Positions 9,219 to 17,295 of a stretch of 64,000 bases of DNA are shown piece by piece; within the stretch, counting starts at the first letter, position 1; the number at the start of each line of letters is the position of its first letter. Origin of the DNA: Pectobacterium sp013449375 (GTDB taxonomy: Bacteria; Pseudomonadota; Gammaproteobacteria; Enterobacterales; Enterobacteriaceae). The notes under the pieces were generated by a model. It did no database searches. It saw only the letters and a program-made list of their open reading frames with translations, and was not told the DNA's origin. Made by a program: the position numbers and the translations under genes. Location: assembly GCF_048593165.1 (NCBI RefSeq), contig NZ_CP184271.1. The stretch is one strand, 5' to 3'.

Positions 9219-9515
9219 ATGCGGGTGGAAGAGTTGGAATATCGTCTGGATAGCGCACTCCGTGCGTTAGAACAAAGCGTTCAGCGTCAGCAACAGACGT
9301 GGCGGCAGCAACATCATTCCCTCCAGCAGCAGTTGCTTCAGGCAAAAGAGCGTGACGCTTACCTTTGCACGCAGATTGAACGGCTCTCTGCGCAGTTGAA
9401 TGCGATGGATAGCTCGCCAGATCGCAATCCGCTGCTTCAGAAAATGAAAGTCATTCATGCCCACCTTGATGCGCTGGCACAAGAGGCCAGTGCTTTTCGA
9501 CGTTCACTGCGGTAA
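9219..9515 (+). CDS. Small coiled-coil protein of unknown function
   Basis: The 98-residue product has no signal peptide or membrane segment and is very rich in Gln, Arg, Leu and Glu, with heptad-like spacing from about residue 5 to 60, which predicts a long coiled coil. An AAAGG-like site precedes the ATG. I do not recognise a family. It stands alone between fadH (divergent) and spy and uses codons like its neighbours, so it is probably a real host gene. A structural or DNA-associated role would be a guess. Confidence 0.6.
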   Translation: MRVEELEYRLDSALRALEQSVQRQQQTWRQQHHSLQQQLLQAKERDAYLCTQIERLSAQLNAMDSSPDRNPLLQKMKVIHAHLDALAQEASAFRRSLR

Positions 9516-9767
9516 CCGCACCGCTGGCATTTTTTAGCTATATCGTGCCGAAGTGTTAATGCGATATCTCGTACGCCCTATTTCGTTAACGTAATATTTC
9601 CGCTTCCTTACACAATTCCTCCTCATTCTCCATAATTGCCGCAAATGTGGAGCCGACACTTGCAGATATTTACCCTTGTTCTAAGTAACTGAAGGTGTCG
9701 AGCCTATACTTTCTCTCGTAGCACGGCAGCCGCCGTTGATAAGTCAATTCAGAGAGAGGAATGAAAT

Positions 9768-10256
9768 ATGCGTAAACTCACTGCAATGCTGGTTGCTTCT
9801 TCTTTGGCATTGGGCGCGGCAGGTATCGCGCATGCTAATGAAGCTCAGAAAGGTCCAGGCCCAGAACACAAGATGATGATGAAAGAGGGGCGGGAGCATC
9901 GTGGCATGATGGGGCCGGATGAGATGTTTAAGGAGCTGAATTTGACAGAAGCACAGAAGCAGCAAATTAAAGACATCATGAAAGCATCCCGCGAGAAAAT
10001 GCACAAAGCGATGCAAGACGACCGTCGTGATATGCATAACCTGATTGCATCAGAGTCGTTTGATGCTGCAAAAGCACAGGCGCAGTTGGATAAATCCGAC
10101 GCGGAACATAAGGCCAGAATGCTTAACGGGCTGGAAACCAAGAACAAGATTTACAACGTTCTGACGCCAGAACAGAAGAAACAGTACAACGACAGCTTTG
10201 AAAAACGACTGGCTCAACCGCCAAAAGCCGACGGCAAGCCTGTTCCTGCGGAATAA
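9768..10256 (+). CDS. spy: Periplasmic ATP-independent chaperone Spy
   Basis: The 162-residue product starts with a clear signal peptide (MRKLTAMLVASSLALGAAG, cleavage after AHA) and has the two LTxxQ motifs of the Spy/CpxP family, LTEAQKQQ near residue 64 and LTPEQKKQ near 135. The sequence follows E. coli Spy closely through DEMFKELNLTEAQ and the C-terminal NSFEKRL-like end. Spy forms a cradle-shaped dimer in the periplasm that suppresses aggregation and helps folding; in E. coli it is induced by the Cpx and Bae envelope-stress systems. A TATACT -10-like box lies at 9705-9710; I did not find a convincing CpxR box. A strong terminator follows. Confidence 0.93.
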   Translation: MRKLTAMLVASSLALGAAGIAHANEAQKGPGPEHKMMMKEGREHRGMMGPDEMFKELNLTEAQKQQIKDIMKASREKMHKAMQDDRRDMHNLIASESFDAAKAQAQLDKSDAEHKARMLNGLETKNKIYNVLTPEQKKQYNDSFEKRLAQPPKADGKPVPAE

Positions 10257-10306
10257 CGCGTTATTTCATGAATCCGCGCGATATCTGAAATAGCTCAGCC
10301 ACTAAG

Positions 10307-10360
10307 ACCACCGGATTGACGTATTACCTGATGGGTAATGCCTCTGTCCGGTGGTTTTTT
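10307..10360 (+). terminator. Terminator after spy
   Basis: A long ACCACCGGA / TCCGGTGGT stem encloses a second small TTACC / GGTAA hairpin and is followed by TTTTTT. Confidence 0.85.
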
Positions 10361-10466
10361 ATTTATTTTTCCCGCAACCATCGTGCTGTGAGTCGTGAAA
10401 TGATTAATGCTATCCTCACGCGAAGAAAGCAGATGGAATCATCGGACAGCGGGCGGTAAAGGGCAG

Positions 10467-11936
10467 ATGAATAACGATTTGACGTTAAAAACTATAAAAT
10501 TCATGCCGTTTCTGTTCTTGACCACCCTCATCGTGAGCTGTCTGGGATTTCGGTTTCGGGTGCTGGATGATCTGTCGCTGTTTTGGCCCGCCAACATTCT
10601 GGTTTTTTGCCTCATGATTAGTTTCAGAGCCAGAAAAGGGACGATAAAAGGTAAAACGTTCTCTATCTGTATCGGTTTTTTGGTGGGTTATGCCGCGATG
10701 CTGTCGGCTGCGTTACTGATGGACAATAACTCACCGTTAAAAACCAAGGTGCTGTTATGTTTGTGCAATATGGTCTTTGTGGTAACGGCTTGGTGCGCGT
10801 TTTGCCTGATGTGTCGGTTTATCGGTAAGTGGTCGAGATTTGAAAAATTCAGCAAATATTACGTTTATATTATTTTCGCTTCGACGTTTGTCGGTGCGTT
10901 CTCATCCGGCGTAGCGTATGGATTTTATGCGTATGTCTACGATACGGGGAACCGCTATGCCGAGTTTATGGACTGGTTCAGTGAGCAACTGGGAACCGGT
11001 ATTATCCTCGCGTTTTTTTTCCTGAAAAGTAAGGATATCCTGCGAGCGTTGCGGAATATTCCGCTCTGCCCGAAGCACATCAGAGAGAACATTTTTCCCT
11101 TTCTGGTCTTTATTATCTTCTTATTAGTTAGCCTGTTTTTTCTGGATGCCAGCCTGATTACACTGTCTGTTATTCCGCTCACGCTGTGTGCGTTCAACTA
11201 CTCTTTCCCGATCATGTCGCTGCTCTGCGCGACTACGGGCGTAATACTGAATTATCTCTATATTAATCAGGTCGGTATCCTCATCAATTCAAATTCTGAA
11301 GCGTACATTAACTCGTTTCTTACCACGGCGCGGCTGAATATTGCGATGCTCATCATGGCGATGTTAAGCGTTTCTCATTTTGTTTCGATGAACCGACGAT
11401 TGATTAAAATTATTGGAAGCAACAGCCTGAAAGATGCGCTCACGAATACTTTCAACCGCCGGGCGTTTCTCAGTATGTTGAACGGGAGGCAGAGCGCGCT
11501 GGCGTATAAGAAAAAGCGCCCGTTAACGCTGCTATTTCTGGATATCGATTATTTTAAGCAGGTCAACGATACCTACGGCCATGCCAGCGGTGATGAATTG
11601 ATCGCCAGCTTTGCCCGCATGCTGAGCGCGAATATTCGGCCGAACGACATTCTTTGCCGCTGGGGTGGGGAGGAATTTGTTATTGCGTCTTATGACCTGA
11701 CGGTTGAACAATCCGAAGTGATGGCTGAAACACTACGGCATTTGACGGAATCCACGCCGCTTGTGCTATCCGATGGCCGTGAAATCCGTTTTACGACCAG
11801 TATTGGCGTGGTTACGTTTCCCCAGTATGAAGGCGGCAACACATACGATTTGATCGGGTTGGCAGATGAGCAGCTCTATAAAGCGAAAGCGCAGGGGCGT
11901 AATCGTGTGTGTCTGCGTTTGGTCGAAGATATCTGA
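10467..11936 (+). CDS. Membrane-anchored diguanylate cyclase (GGDEF)
   Basis: The 489-residue product has a large N-terminal membrane region of about eight hydrophobic segments (residues 10-315), of the MASE sensor type, and a C-terminal GGDEF domain. The catalytic site is intact as GGEEF (residues 400-404). The inhibitory site RPND is present exactly five residues before it, so product feedback is expected. The enzyme should make cyclic di-GMP from GTP at the inner membrane in response to an unknown signal, controlling motility and attachment. The start at 10467 follows AAAGGG; an in-frame ATG 60 bases upstream would add a non-hydrophobic leader and is less likely. The overall layout resembles E. 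coli CdgI (YeaI). Confidence 0.88.
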   Translation: MNNDLTLKTIKFMPFLFLTTLIVSCLGFRFRVLDDLSLFWPANILVFCLMISFRARKGTIKGKTFSICIGFLVGYAAMLSAALLMDNNSPLKTKVLLCLCNMVFVVTAWCAFCLMCRFIGKWSRFEKFSKYYVYIIFASTFVGAFSSGVAYGFYAYVYDTGNRYAEFMDWFSEQLGTGIILAFFFLKSKDILRALRNIPLCPKHIRENIFPFLVFIIFLLVSLFFLDASLITLSVIPLTLCAFNYSFPIMSLLCATTGVILNYLYINQVGILINSNSEAYINSFLTTARLNIAMLIMAMLSVSHFVSMNRRLIKIIGSNSLKDALTNTFNRRAFLSMLNGRQSALAYKKKRPLTLLFLDIDYFKQVNDTYGHASGDELIASFARMLSANIRPNDILCRWGGEEFVIASYDLTVEQSEVMAETLRHLTESTPLVLSDGREIRFTTSIGVVTFPQYEGGNTYDLIGLADEQLYKAKAQGRNRVCLRLVEDI

Positions 11937-12007
11937 ATCCTCCCTTGACCTTCCCCTTACTGGAACGTCTACCCTTAAAAAGACCTGTGACTGATTGAGA
12001 GGTTGTG

Positions 12008-12367
12008 ATGAAGAAAGTCCATTTGTTATTAACGGCGACCTTGCTGGTTCCGGTTCTCTCGTTTGCCGCTAACAGCGCGCATAGCGGCCATGGTTCAGCG
12101 AGTGAGTCGTCGTCTCAACAGGCGTATATGAAGGGGATGGATGCGATGCATGCCGAGATGATGGATGGGTTACAGTCCAGCGACCCTGATATTGCCTTTG
12201 CTAAAGGGATGATTGCGCATCACCGCGGCGCGATCGATATGGCGAAGACGGAATTGCAATACGGCAAAGATCCTGAATTACGCAAGCTGGCGGAAGAGAT
12301 TATTAAAGCCCAGCAGCCGGAGATCGACCAAATGGAAGCCTGGCTGAAGAAACAGGGTAAGCAGTAA
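12008..12367 (+). CDS. Exported DUF305 family protein
   Basis: The 119-residue product has a signal peptide (MKKVHLLLTATLLVPVLSFAA) and a DUF305 core with the histidine/methionine-rich signature AFAKGMIAHHRGAIDMA at about residues 62-78. The family is a ferritin-like four-helix fold, and some members (CopM type) bind copper in the periplasm; a metal-handling role is therefore plausible but not shown. The ATG at 12008 is preferred over the GTG three bases upstream because of spacing to GAGAGG. It lies 71 bases after the cyclase gene and may be expressed separately. Confidence 0.85.
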   Translation: MKKVHLLLTATLLVPVLSFAANSAHSGHGSASESSSQQAYMKGMDAMHAEMMDGLQSSDPDIAFAKGMIAHHRGAIDMAKTELQYGKDPELRKLAEEIIKAQQPEIDQMEAWLKKQGKQ

Positions 12368-12376
12368 CGTCGTTGA

Positions 12377-12408
12377 TGGTGCTTCTTCTGAGAAGCGCCA
12401 TTTCGTTT
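12377..12408 (+). terminator. Weak terminator after the DUF305 gene
   Basis: A TGGTGCTTCT / AGAAGCGCCA stem (one mismatch) with a four-base loop is followed by the T-rich TTTCGTTT. Confidence 0.5.
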
Positions 12409-12523
12409 GTACCGCACCGCAGGCAGAGCCACGTTGTCTGATGGGTAAAAATTTAGTGACTGTTTTCACAGAATAAAACGTAGAGATAGCTTTCTCCGCG
12501 TGAACTTGTTAGAAAACAGGAAA

Positions 12524-12553
12524 GGACGTCACCAGAAGTTTCTGGGCGAGACC
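12524..12553 (+). promoter_or_regulatory. RAT antiterminator target upstream of bglF
   Basis: The 30-base element starts GGACGTCACCAG and ends CTGGGCGAGACC. It has the layout of the ribonucleic antiterminator (RAT) bound by BglG/LicT/SacY proteins: a closing GG/CC pair, asymmetric internal loops (GT.AC on the left, GC.AGAC on the right) and an upper stem CCAGAA/TTCTGG. Its last two bases are the first bases of the following terminator stem, so the two structures exclude each other. Confidence 0.75.
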
Positions 12554-12601
12554 TGGATAAAGCAGCGTATACCGCACGCTGCTTTATCCAGGTTTTTTTT
12601 T
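12552..12601 (+). terminator. Leader terminator controlled by the RAT (bglF)
   Basis: A perfect 16-bp stem (12552-12567 with 12577-12592) with a nine-base loop is followed by nine T, 85 bases before the bglF start. It should stop transcription unless the RAT is stabilised by an antiterminator protein. Confidence 0.88.
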
Positions 12602-12685
12602 GCTTATTTTCCAGCTGGCCAGCGGACAACAAGCGGGATGACGTGTATTAGGCAGTTGCAGCCATTGACGAAACGGGAAGTCATT

Positions 12686-14596
12686 ATGAATAGCAAAGTG
12701 CTCGCTGAAAATATTCTGAGGTTGGTCGGAGGGGAGACGAACGTTTCTACTCTGGTGCATTGTGCAACACGCTTGCGCTTTAAGATTGTTGATCACGGTA
12801 AGGTGGATGTGGCTGCGCTTGAGGCGCTGGAAGGCGTCATTACGGTTATCAACGCATCAGGGCAATTGCAAGTGGTGATCGGGAACCGGGTGCCGGAGGT
12901 GTATCGCGCTTTTGGTTCGATCTCCAGGCTGCTGGAAGACGGCGACGGAAAACGCCAGACGACTGAAAGCGAGCAATCGACCTCTGCTATGGGACGATTG
13001 ATCGATCTGGTTGCCGGGATCTTTACTCCATTGCTGGGGGCGATGGCGGCGGCGGGGGTGCTGAAAGGGGCGCTGGCTATCGTCCTGGCGCTCGGGTGGT
13101 TGAATACCAAAGAAAGTACCTATGTCATCCTGCATGCGGCGTCCGACAGCCTGTTCTACTTCCTGCCGATGCTGTTGGCGATTACCGCTGCGCGTAAATT
13201 TGAAACCAACATTTTTGTGGCGGTGTCGATTGCCGGTGCGCTGGTTTACCCGACGATTCAGGGGTTATTTGATGCCGGTCAGCCTGTGACGTTCTTCGGC
13301 CTGCCTGTGGTGATGATGAAATACACCGCCTCGGTAATTCCGATTATCTTCAGCGTGTGGCTGATGTCGTATATCGAGCGTTTCCTGAATCGCCATATTC
13401 ACGAAAGTGTGCGCAATATCCTGACGCCGTTCTTTCTGTTGGTGCTGATGGTGCCGCTAACGCTGATGACCATCGGGCCGATTGGGATTTCGGCCAGTAA
13501 GCTCATTGCGTCGGTATTCGTCAGTATCTATGAATTCAACCCGATTATTGCGGGCGCGCTGATGGCGGCGTCATGGCAGGTCTTAGTGATATTTGGCGTT
13601 CACTGGGGCTTTGTGACCGTGTTCATCAACGATCTTTCCGTCATGGGGCACAGCTACCTTAAAGCTGCCTCCAGCCCGTCGGTCTTTGCCCAGTCTGGCG
13701 CGCTGCTAGGCGTGATGGTGCGCACCAAAGATAAAAAGCTCAAAGCGTTGGCAGGCAGTACGTTTATCGCGTCGCTATTTGGCATCACGGAACCCGGTGT
13801 TTATGGGGTTACGTTGAAGTTAAAGAAACCGTTTATCTGCGCGGTGATCGCTGCTGCCATCGGGGGCGCTATCGTCGGCTATGCGAAAAGTTCCGCTGTT
13901 TCTATGGGGATGCCTGGCTTGCTGACATTGCCGATTTTCTACGGCGAAGGCTTTGTCGGGTTCCTCATCGGCTGTGCGATCGCCTTCGTGGTGAGTTTTG
14001 TGCTGACCATTATTGTTGGATTTGACGACCCCGTGCAGCCTGCGGAGAAAGCACCTGCGCCAGCACACGCACCAACGGTTAAACCTGTGGCACCGGTATC
14101 ACGCCAGCATGCTAACGCTCAGTCGCTAAAAGACGCGCCAGCGACGGCGGAACAGTTGGGAGCGCCAGTCAAGGGCGAACTGATTTTGCTGGAAGACGTG
14201 GACGATAAGGTGTTCTCGTCCGGCGTTGTTGGGCAGGGCGTTGCCATTTTGCCGCAGGAAGGCCGCATTTATTCACCGGTGGACGGCGTGATTGCCAGCA
14301 CGTTCACCAGCGGCCATGCCGTCGGTATTCTTTCGCAGAACGGTGCGGAGATTCTGATTCATGTCGGTATCAATACGGTGCAGCTGGAAGGTCAGCACTA
14401 TCAGATGCACGTTGCAGAAGGTGACAAAGTGAAAAAAGGCCAACTGCTGTTGGAGTTCGATCTGGAAGCGATCAAGAGCGCGGGCTACGACACGGTGACG
14501 CCGATGGTGGTAACGAATGCGGATGAGTACCACATCTTTAGTCCGGGCACCACACGTCAGTTGATGGTAGGGGATACGATTATCGCGCTAGCGTAA
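12686..14596 (+). CDS. bglF: Beta-glucoside-specific PTS permease, IIBCA
   Basis: The 636-residue product has domain order IIB-IIC-IIA as in BglF. The IIB phosphorylation cysteine is Cys26 in LVHCATRLRF; IIC spans about residues 105-460 with many membrane helices; the IIA phosphohistidine lies in ILIHVGINTVQLEG near residue 560. The protein imports and phosphorylates beta-glucosides such as arbutin, salicin or cellobiose-type sugars. The start at 12686 has GGGAAG upstream and aligns with the family; the frame is open 62 codons further back, but that part overlaps the terminator. No bglG-type gene is in this window, so the antiterminator must be encoded elsewhere. It is convergent with the phospho-glucosidase gene. 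Confidence 0.92.
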   Translation: MNSKVLAENILRLVGGETNVSTLVHCATRLRFKIVDHGKVDVAALEALEGVITVINASGQLQVVIGNRVPEVYRAFGSISRLLEDGDGKRQTTESEQSTSAMGRLIDLVAGIFTPLLGAMAAAGVLKGALAIVLALGWLNTKESTYVILHAASDSLFYFLPMLLAITAARKFETNIFVAVSIAGALVYPTIQGLFDAGQPVTFFGLPVVMMKYTASVIPIIFSVWLMSYIERFLNRHIHESVRNILTPFFLLVLMVPLTLMTIGPIGISASKLIASVFVSIYEFNPIIAGALMAASWQVLVIFGVHWGFVTVFINDLSVMGHSYLKAASSPSVFAQSGALLGVMVRTKDKKLKALAGSTFIASLFGITEPGVYGVTLKLKKPFICAVIAAAIGGAIVGYAKSSAVSMGMPGLLTLPIFYGEGFVGFLIGCAIAFVVSFVLTIIVGFDDPVQPAEKAPAPAHAPTVKPVAPVSRQHANAQSLKDAPATAEQLGAPVKGELILLEDVDDKVFSSGVVGQGVAILPQEGRIYSPVDGVIASTFTSGHAVGILSQNGAEILIHVGINTVQLEGQHYQMHVAEGDKVKKGQLLLEFDLEAIKSAGYDTVTPMVVTNADEYHIFSPGTTRQLMVGDTIIALA

Positions 14597-14603
14597 CGCC
14601 ATC

Positions 14604-14651
14604 AATCAGACGGTGAGACATGAGCTTACCGTCTGATTTTCTCTATCACCT
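14604..14651. terminator. Terminator between bglF and the phospho-glucosidase
   Basis: AATCAGACGGT / ACCGTCTGATT stem followed by TTTTCT lies between the two convergent genes and may serve both. Confidence 0.75.
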
Positions 14652-14665
14652 TATGTTCTATAGCG

Positions 14666-16054
14666 TTACAGCGATGCTCCGTTGCTGTTAATCACATCCT
14701 GATACCAGTAGAAGCTGTCTTTACGCCGACGCTCCAGTGTGCCTTTACCGTCATCATCGCGATCCACATGAATAAAGCCGTAGCGTTTTGACATCTGTGC
14801 CGTTCCCGCGCTGACCAGATCGATCGGCCCCCAACTGGTGTAGCCCAGCAGCTCGACGCCATCGTCGATAGCTTCACGCACCTGAATGAGATGGCGACGC
14901 AGGTAATCAATACGGTAGCTGTCGTGAATGCTGCCATCTTCTTCCACCACATCGCGTGCGCCTAACCCGTTTTCCACGATGAACAGCGGTTTCTGATAGC
15001 GGTCATACAGTTCGTTCAGCAGGAAGCGCAGGCCTTCGGGGTCAATCTGCCAGCCCCATTCGGAGGCCTCAAGGTGCGGGTTAGGAATCAGGCGGATGAT
15101 ATTGCCGCGTGAGGACTGATATTTCTCTGGCTCGAAGGTCGCGCAGCCGCTCATGTAATAGCTGAAGGAGACAAAGTCGACGGTGTGGCTCAGATCGTTT
15201 TTGTCCTGCGCGGTAATGGTGAGTTCGACGCCATTTTCCCGGAAATAGCGCTGGATCCAGGCCGGATAGGTACCGCGTACCTGTACATCACCGAAGAACA
15301 GCCATTCACGGTTCTTGTTCTGGGCTTCCAGCACATCTTTCGGATGGCAGGTCATGGGGTAGCGCACCGCGCCCAATAGCATGTTGCCGATTTTGGCATC
15401 TGGGATCAGGTCATGGCAGGCTTTTACCGCGCGTGCGCTGGCAACCAACTGGTGGTGAATAGCCTGATAAATCTCCTTCTTCGAAGGCTCGCCGCTCAGC
15501 CCGATGCCCGTAAAGGGTGAATGCAGCGCCATATTGATTTCATTGAAGGTCAGCCAGTATTTCACCTTGTCTTTGTAGCGACTGAAAACGGCACGGGCAT
15601 ACTTCTCAAAATGGTCGATGACGGCACGGTTGCCCCAGCCTCCCAGTTTTTTCACCAGCCCGTAAGGCATTTCATAATGCGACAGCGTAATCAGTGGTTG
15701 AATCTGATGTTTTGCCATTTCATCGAACAGGCGATCGTAGAAGGCCAGACCGGCTTCGCAGGGCTCTGCTTCATCGCCTTCAGGATAAATGCGCGTCCAG
15801 GCAATCGAGGTGCGCAACACCTTGAACCCCATTTCGGCAAACAGCTGAATATCCTGCGGGTATTGATGATAAAAATCGATGGCCCGATCTTTGATGCAGC
15901 GAATGCTCTCATCGCGTTCCGTCACCGGACCATGTACGCCCTGTAGCTGAAGATCGGAGGTGGAGACGCCTTTACCGTCTTCATTCCATGCGCCTTCAAC
16001 CTGGTTTGCTGCGACTGAACCGCCCCATAAAAATCCGTCGGGGAATGCTTTCAT
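14666..16054 (-). CDS. bglA: 6-phospho-beta-glucosidase (GH1)
   Basis: The 462-residue product is a glycoside hydrolase family 1 enzyme. The N-terminal family signature is FLWGGSVAANQVEGAW (residues 8-23), the acid/base glutamate is in TFNEIN (about residue 175) and the nucleophile glutamate in FIVENGLGA (about residue 362). It should split phosphorylated beta-glucosides made by the PTS permease encoded opposite. The start at 16054 is preferred because AGGAG lies seven bases upstream; an ATG 15 bases further up overlaps that site. The bglA/bglB/ascB/arbB subfamily cannot be separated by eye, so the symbol is tentative. Its leader has its own RAT and terminator. Confidence 0.85.
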   Translation of the reverse strand: MKAFPDGFLWGGSVAANQVEGAWNEDGKGVSTSDLQLQGVHGPVTERDESIRCIKDRAIDFYHQYPQDIQLFAEMGFKVLRTSIAWTRIYPEGDEAEPCEAGLAFYDRLFDEMAKHQIQPLITLSHYEMPYGLVKKLGGWGNRAVIDHFEKYARAVFSRYKDKVKYWLTFNEINMALHSPFTGIGLSGEPSKKEIYQAIHHQLVASARAVKACHDLIPDAKIGNMLLGAVRYPMTCHPKDVLEAQNKNREWLFFGDVQVRGTYPAWIQRYFRENGVELTITAQDKNDLSHTVDFVSFSYYMSGCATFEPEKYQSSRGNIIRLIPNPHLEASEWGWQIDPEGLRFLLNELYDRYQKPLFIVENGLGARDVVEEDGSIHDSYRIDYLRRHLIQVREAIDDGVELLGYTSWGPIDLVSAGTAQMSKRYGFIHVDRDDDGKGTLERRRKDSFYWYQDVINSNGASL

Positions 16055-16134
16055 GGTTTTTCTCCTCATCGTTTTCTACATCATTACGCTGCGTCGGTCT
16101 GTGGCTCTGCTCTGGGAACCGCCGAGTGACAGGC

Positions 16135-16184
16135 AAAAAAAAACTTGGGCAGAAGAGAGTATTGCTACTCACCTCTGCCCAAGT
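16135..16184 (-). terminator. Leader terminator upstream of the phospho-glucosidase
   Basis: On the minus strand a stem starting ACTTGGGCAGAGG and closing with CTGCCCAAGT is followed by a run of nine T, about 80 bases before the gene start. Confidence 0.87.
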
Positions 16185-16210
16185 CTCGCCCGCCATTGGC
16201 GGTAACGTCT
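16181..16210 (-). promoter_or_regulatory. RAT antiterminator target upstream of the phospho-glucosidase
   Basis: On the minus strand the element starts AGACGTTACCGCC and ends GGCGGGCGAGACTT. It repeats the plan of the bglF element: GACGT(T/C)ACC on the left, GGGCGAGAC on the right, with the upper stem changed to CCGCC/GGCGG. It overlaps the terminator stem by four bases. Confidence 0.75.
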
Positions 16211-16219
16211 TGTTAGGAC

Positions 16220-16247
16220 ACTATACAATCCTGAATTTCTGCGGCAA
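16220..16247 (-). promoter_or_regulatory. Sigma70-type promoter for the phospho-glucosidase
   Basis: On the minus strand TTGCCG and TATAGT are separated by 16 bases, and transcription would begin just before the RAT element. Confidence 0.6.
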
Positions 16248-16349
16248 TGTCCCCGTCTGGTTATGTGACCCCGGTCACGACATCTCTGCTGGCATCACTC
16301 GCGCCGACAGGCGTTAGGTGTTTTCCCCTAACGCCTGCTGATACGGTAA

Positions 16350-17114
16350 TTACGCTTTCGCTTTCAGTGCGTTGACGACGGCTTCGCCCAGTGCTTGAGC
16401 AGATGCCGGGTTTTGGCCGGTGATCAGTCTGCCATCTACGACGACTTTATTCTCAAAGATCGGGGCTTCTTCGAATGTTGCACCATCTTTTTTCAGCGCG
16501 GCTTCGAGTTCAAACGGAACGATCTTGTCGTAATGACGGGACGCTTCTTCTTCCGCAGTAAAACCGGTAAGGCGACGGCCTTTAATCAACAGTTCACCAT
16601 TGCTGAGCTTCACATTCAGCAAGCCTGCCGGACCGTGGCAAACGGCACTGATGATGTCATTCTTCTCGTACATGGTGCGTACGATGCTGATCAACTCAGG
16701 ATTGTTGACGAAATCCCACATCGGTCCATGTCCACCAACGAGCAGGATCGCGGTGTATTTCGCTGGATCAACCTTGGCGAGTGGGATGGAATTAGCCAGT
16801 TTGTTGCGGTGTTCCGGGTTAGTCCAGAAATCCAAACTCGCCTGATCTTTCAGATCGAACCCGTCAAACGGAGGCAACCCGCCTTTAGGACTGGCGATAT
16901 CGTAATCCAGCCCAGCTTTGTCAAAAACCTCGACCGGATGAGTGAGTTCTGGGAACCAGAAACCGCCAACGAGGTCGGGGGTTTTTCTATCCAGACTGGA
17001 AACGACGATTAAGACCTTCTCTTCTTTTAGATTGGCCTGGGCGAAAGCGGGGGAGGCGGCAGCAAACACAGCCATCGCGGCGATAATACCAGCACAGTGC
17101 TTGATGATTGACAT
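16350..17114 (-). CDS. Exported DJ-1/PfpI family protein
   Basis: The 254-residue product has a signal peptide (residues 1-26, ending PAFA) and a DJ-1/PfpI domain of the Hsp31-like type: the acidic nucleophile-elbow neighbour in GGFWFPEL and the catalytic cysteine in SAVCHGPAGL (about residue 155). Family members act as glyoxalases, deglycases, chaperones or peptidases; the export signal suggests a periplasmic role, which is less usual for this family. It is divergent from a LysR-type regulator 180 bases away, so that regulator may control it. Confidence 0.85.
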   Translation of the reverse strand: MSIIKHCAGIIAAMAVFAAASPAFAQANLKEEKVLIVVSSLDRKTPDLVGGFWFPELTHPVEVFDKAGLDYDIASPKGGLPPFDGFDLKDQASLDFWTNPEHRNKLANSIPLAKVDPAKYTAILLVGGHGPMWDFVNNPELISIVRTMYEKNDIISAVCHGPAGLLNVKLSNGELLIKGRRLTGFTAEEEASRHYDKIVPFELEAALKKDGATFEEAPIFENKVVVDGRLITGQNPASAQALGEAVVNALKAKA

Positions 17115-17295
17115 AAAAAACTCCTTTCAGCAGGTGGTGATGGTCGCCACTATATCTGTGATAACTGGTTGAAAATAGACGGTAATAACAGGACATATTG
17201 TTTAATAAATCGATGTAATCAATTTATATTGGTGTGATAAATTATCGTAAAATGCGTTTGATGATCCCTGTGTTGCATGACGATGAGGAACCCTG

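Noticed and set aside
9600..9767. CpxR or BaeR binding box upstream of spy
   Set aside because: Only a single TTTAC half site is visible; the second half at the needed spacing is missing.
12500..12685. A 62-residue N-terminal extension of BglF
   Set aside because: That frame runs through the RAT and terminator; the ATG at 12686 has a proper ribosome site and gives the family start.
16395..17012. A 205-residue ORF antisense to the DJ-1/PfpI gene
   Set aside because: Shadow ORF; the minus strand has the signal peptide and catalytic motif.
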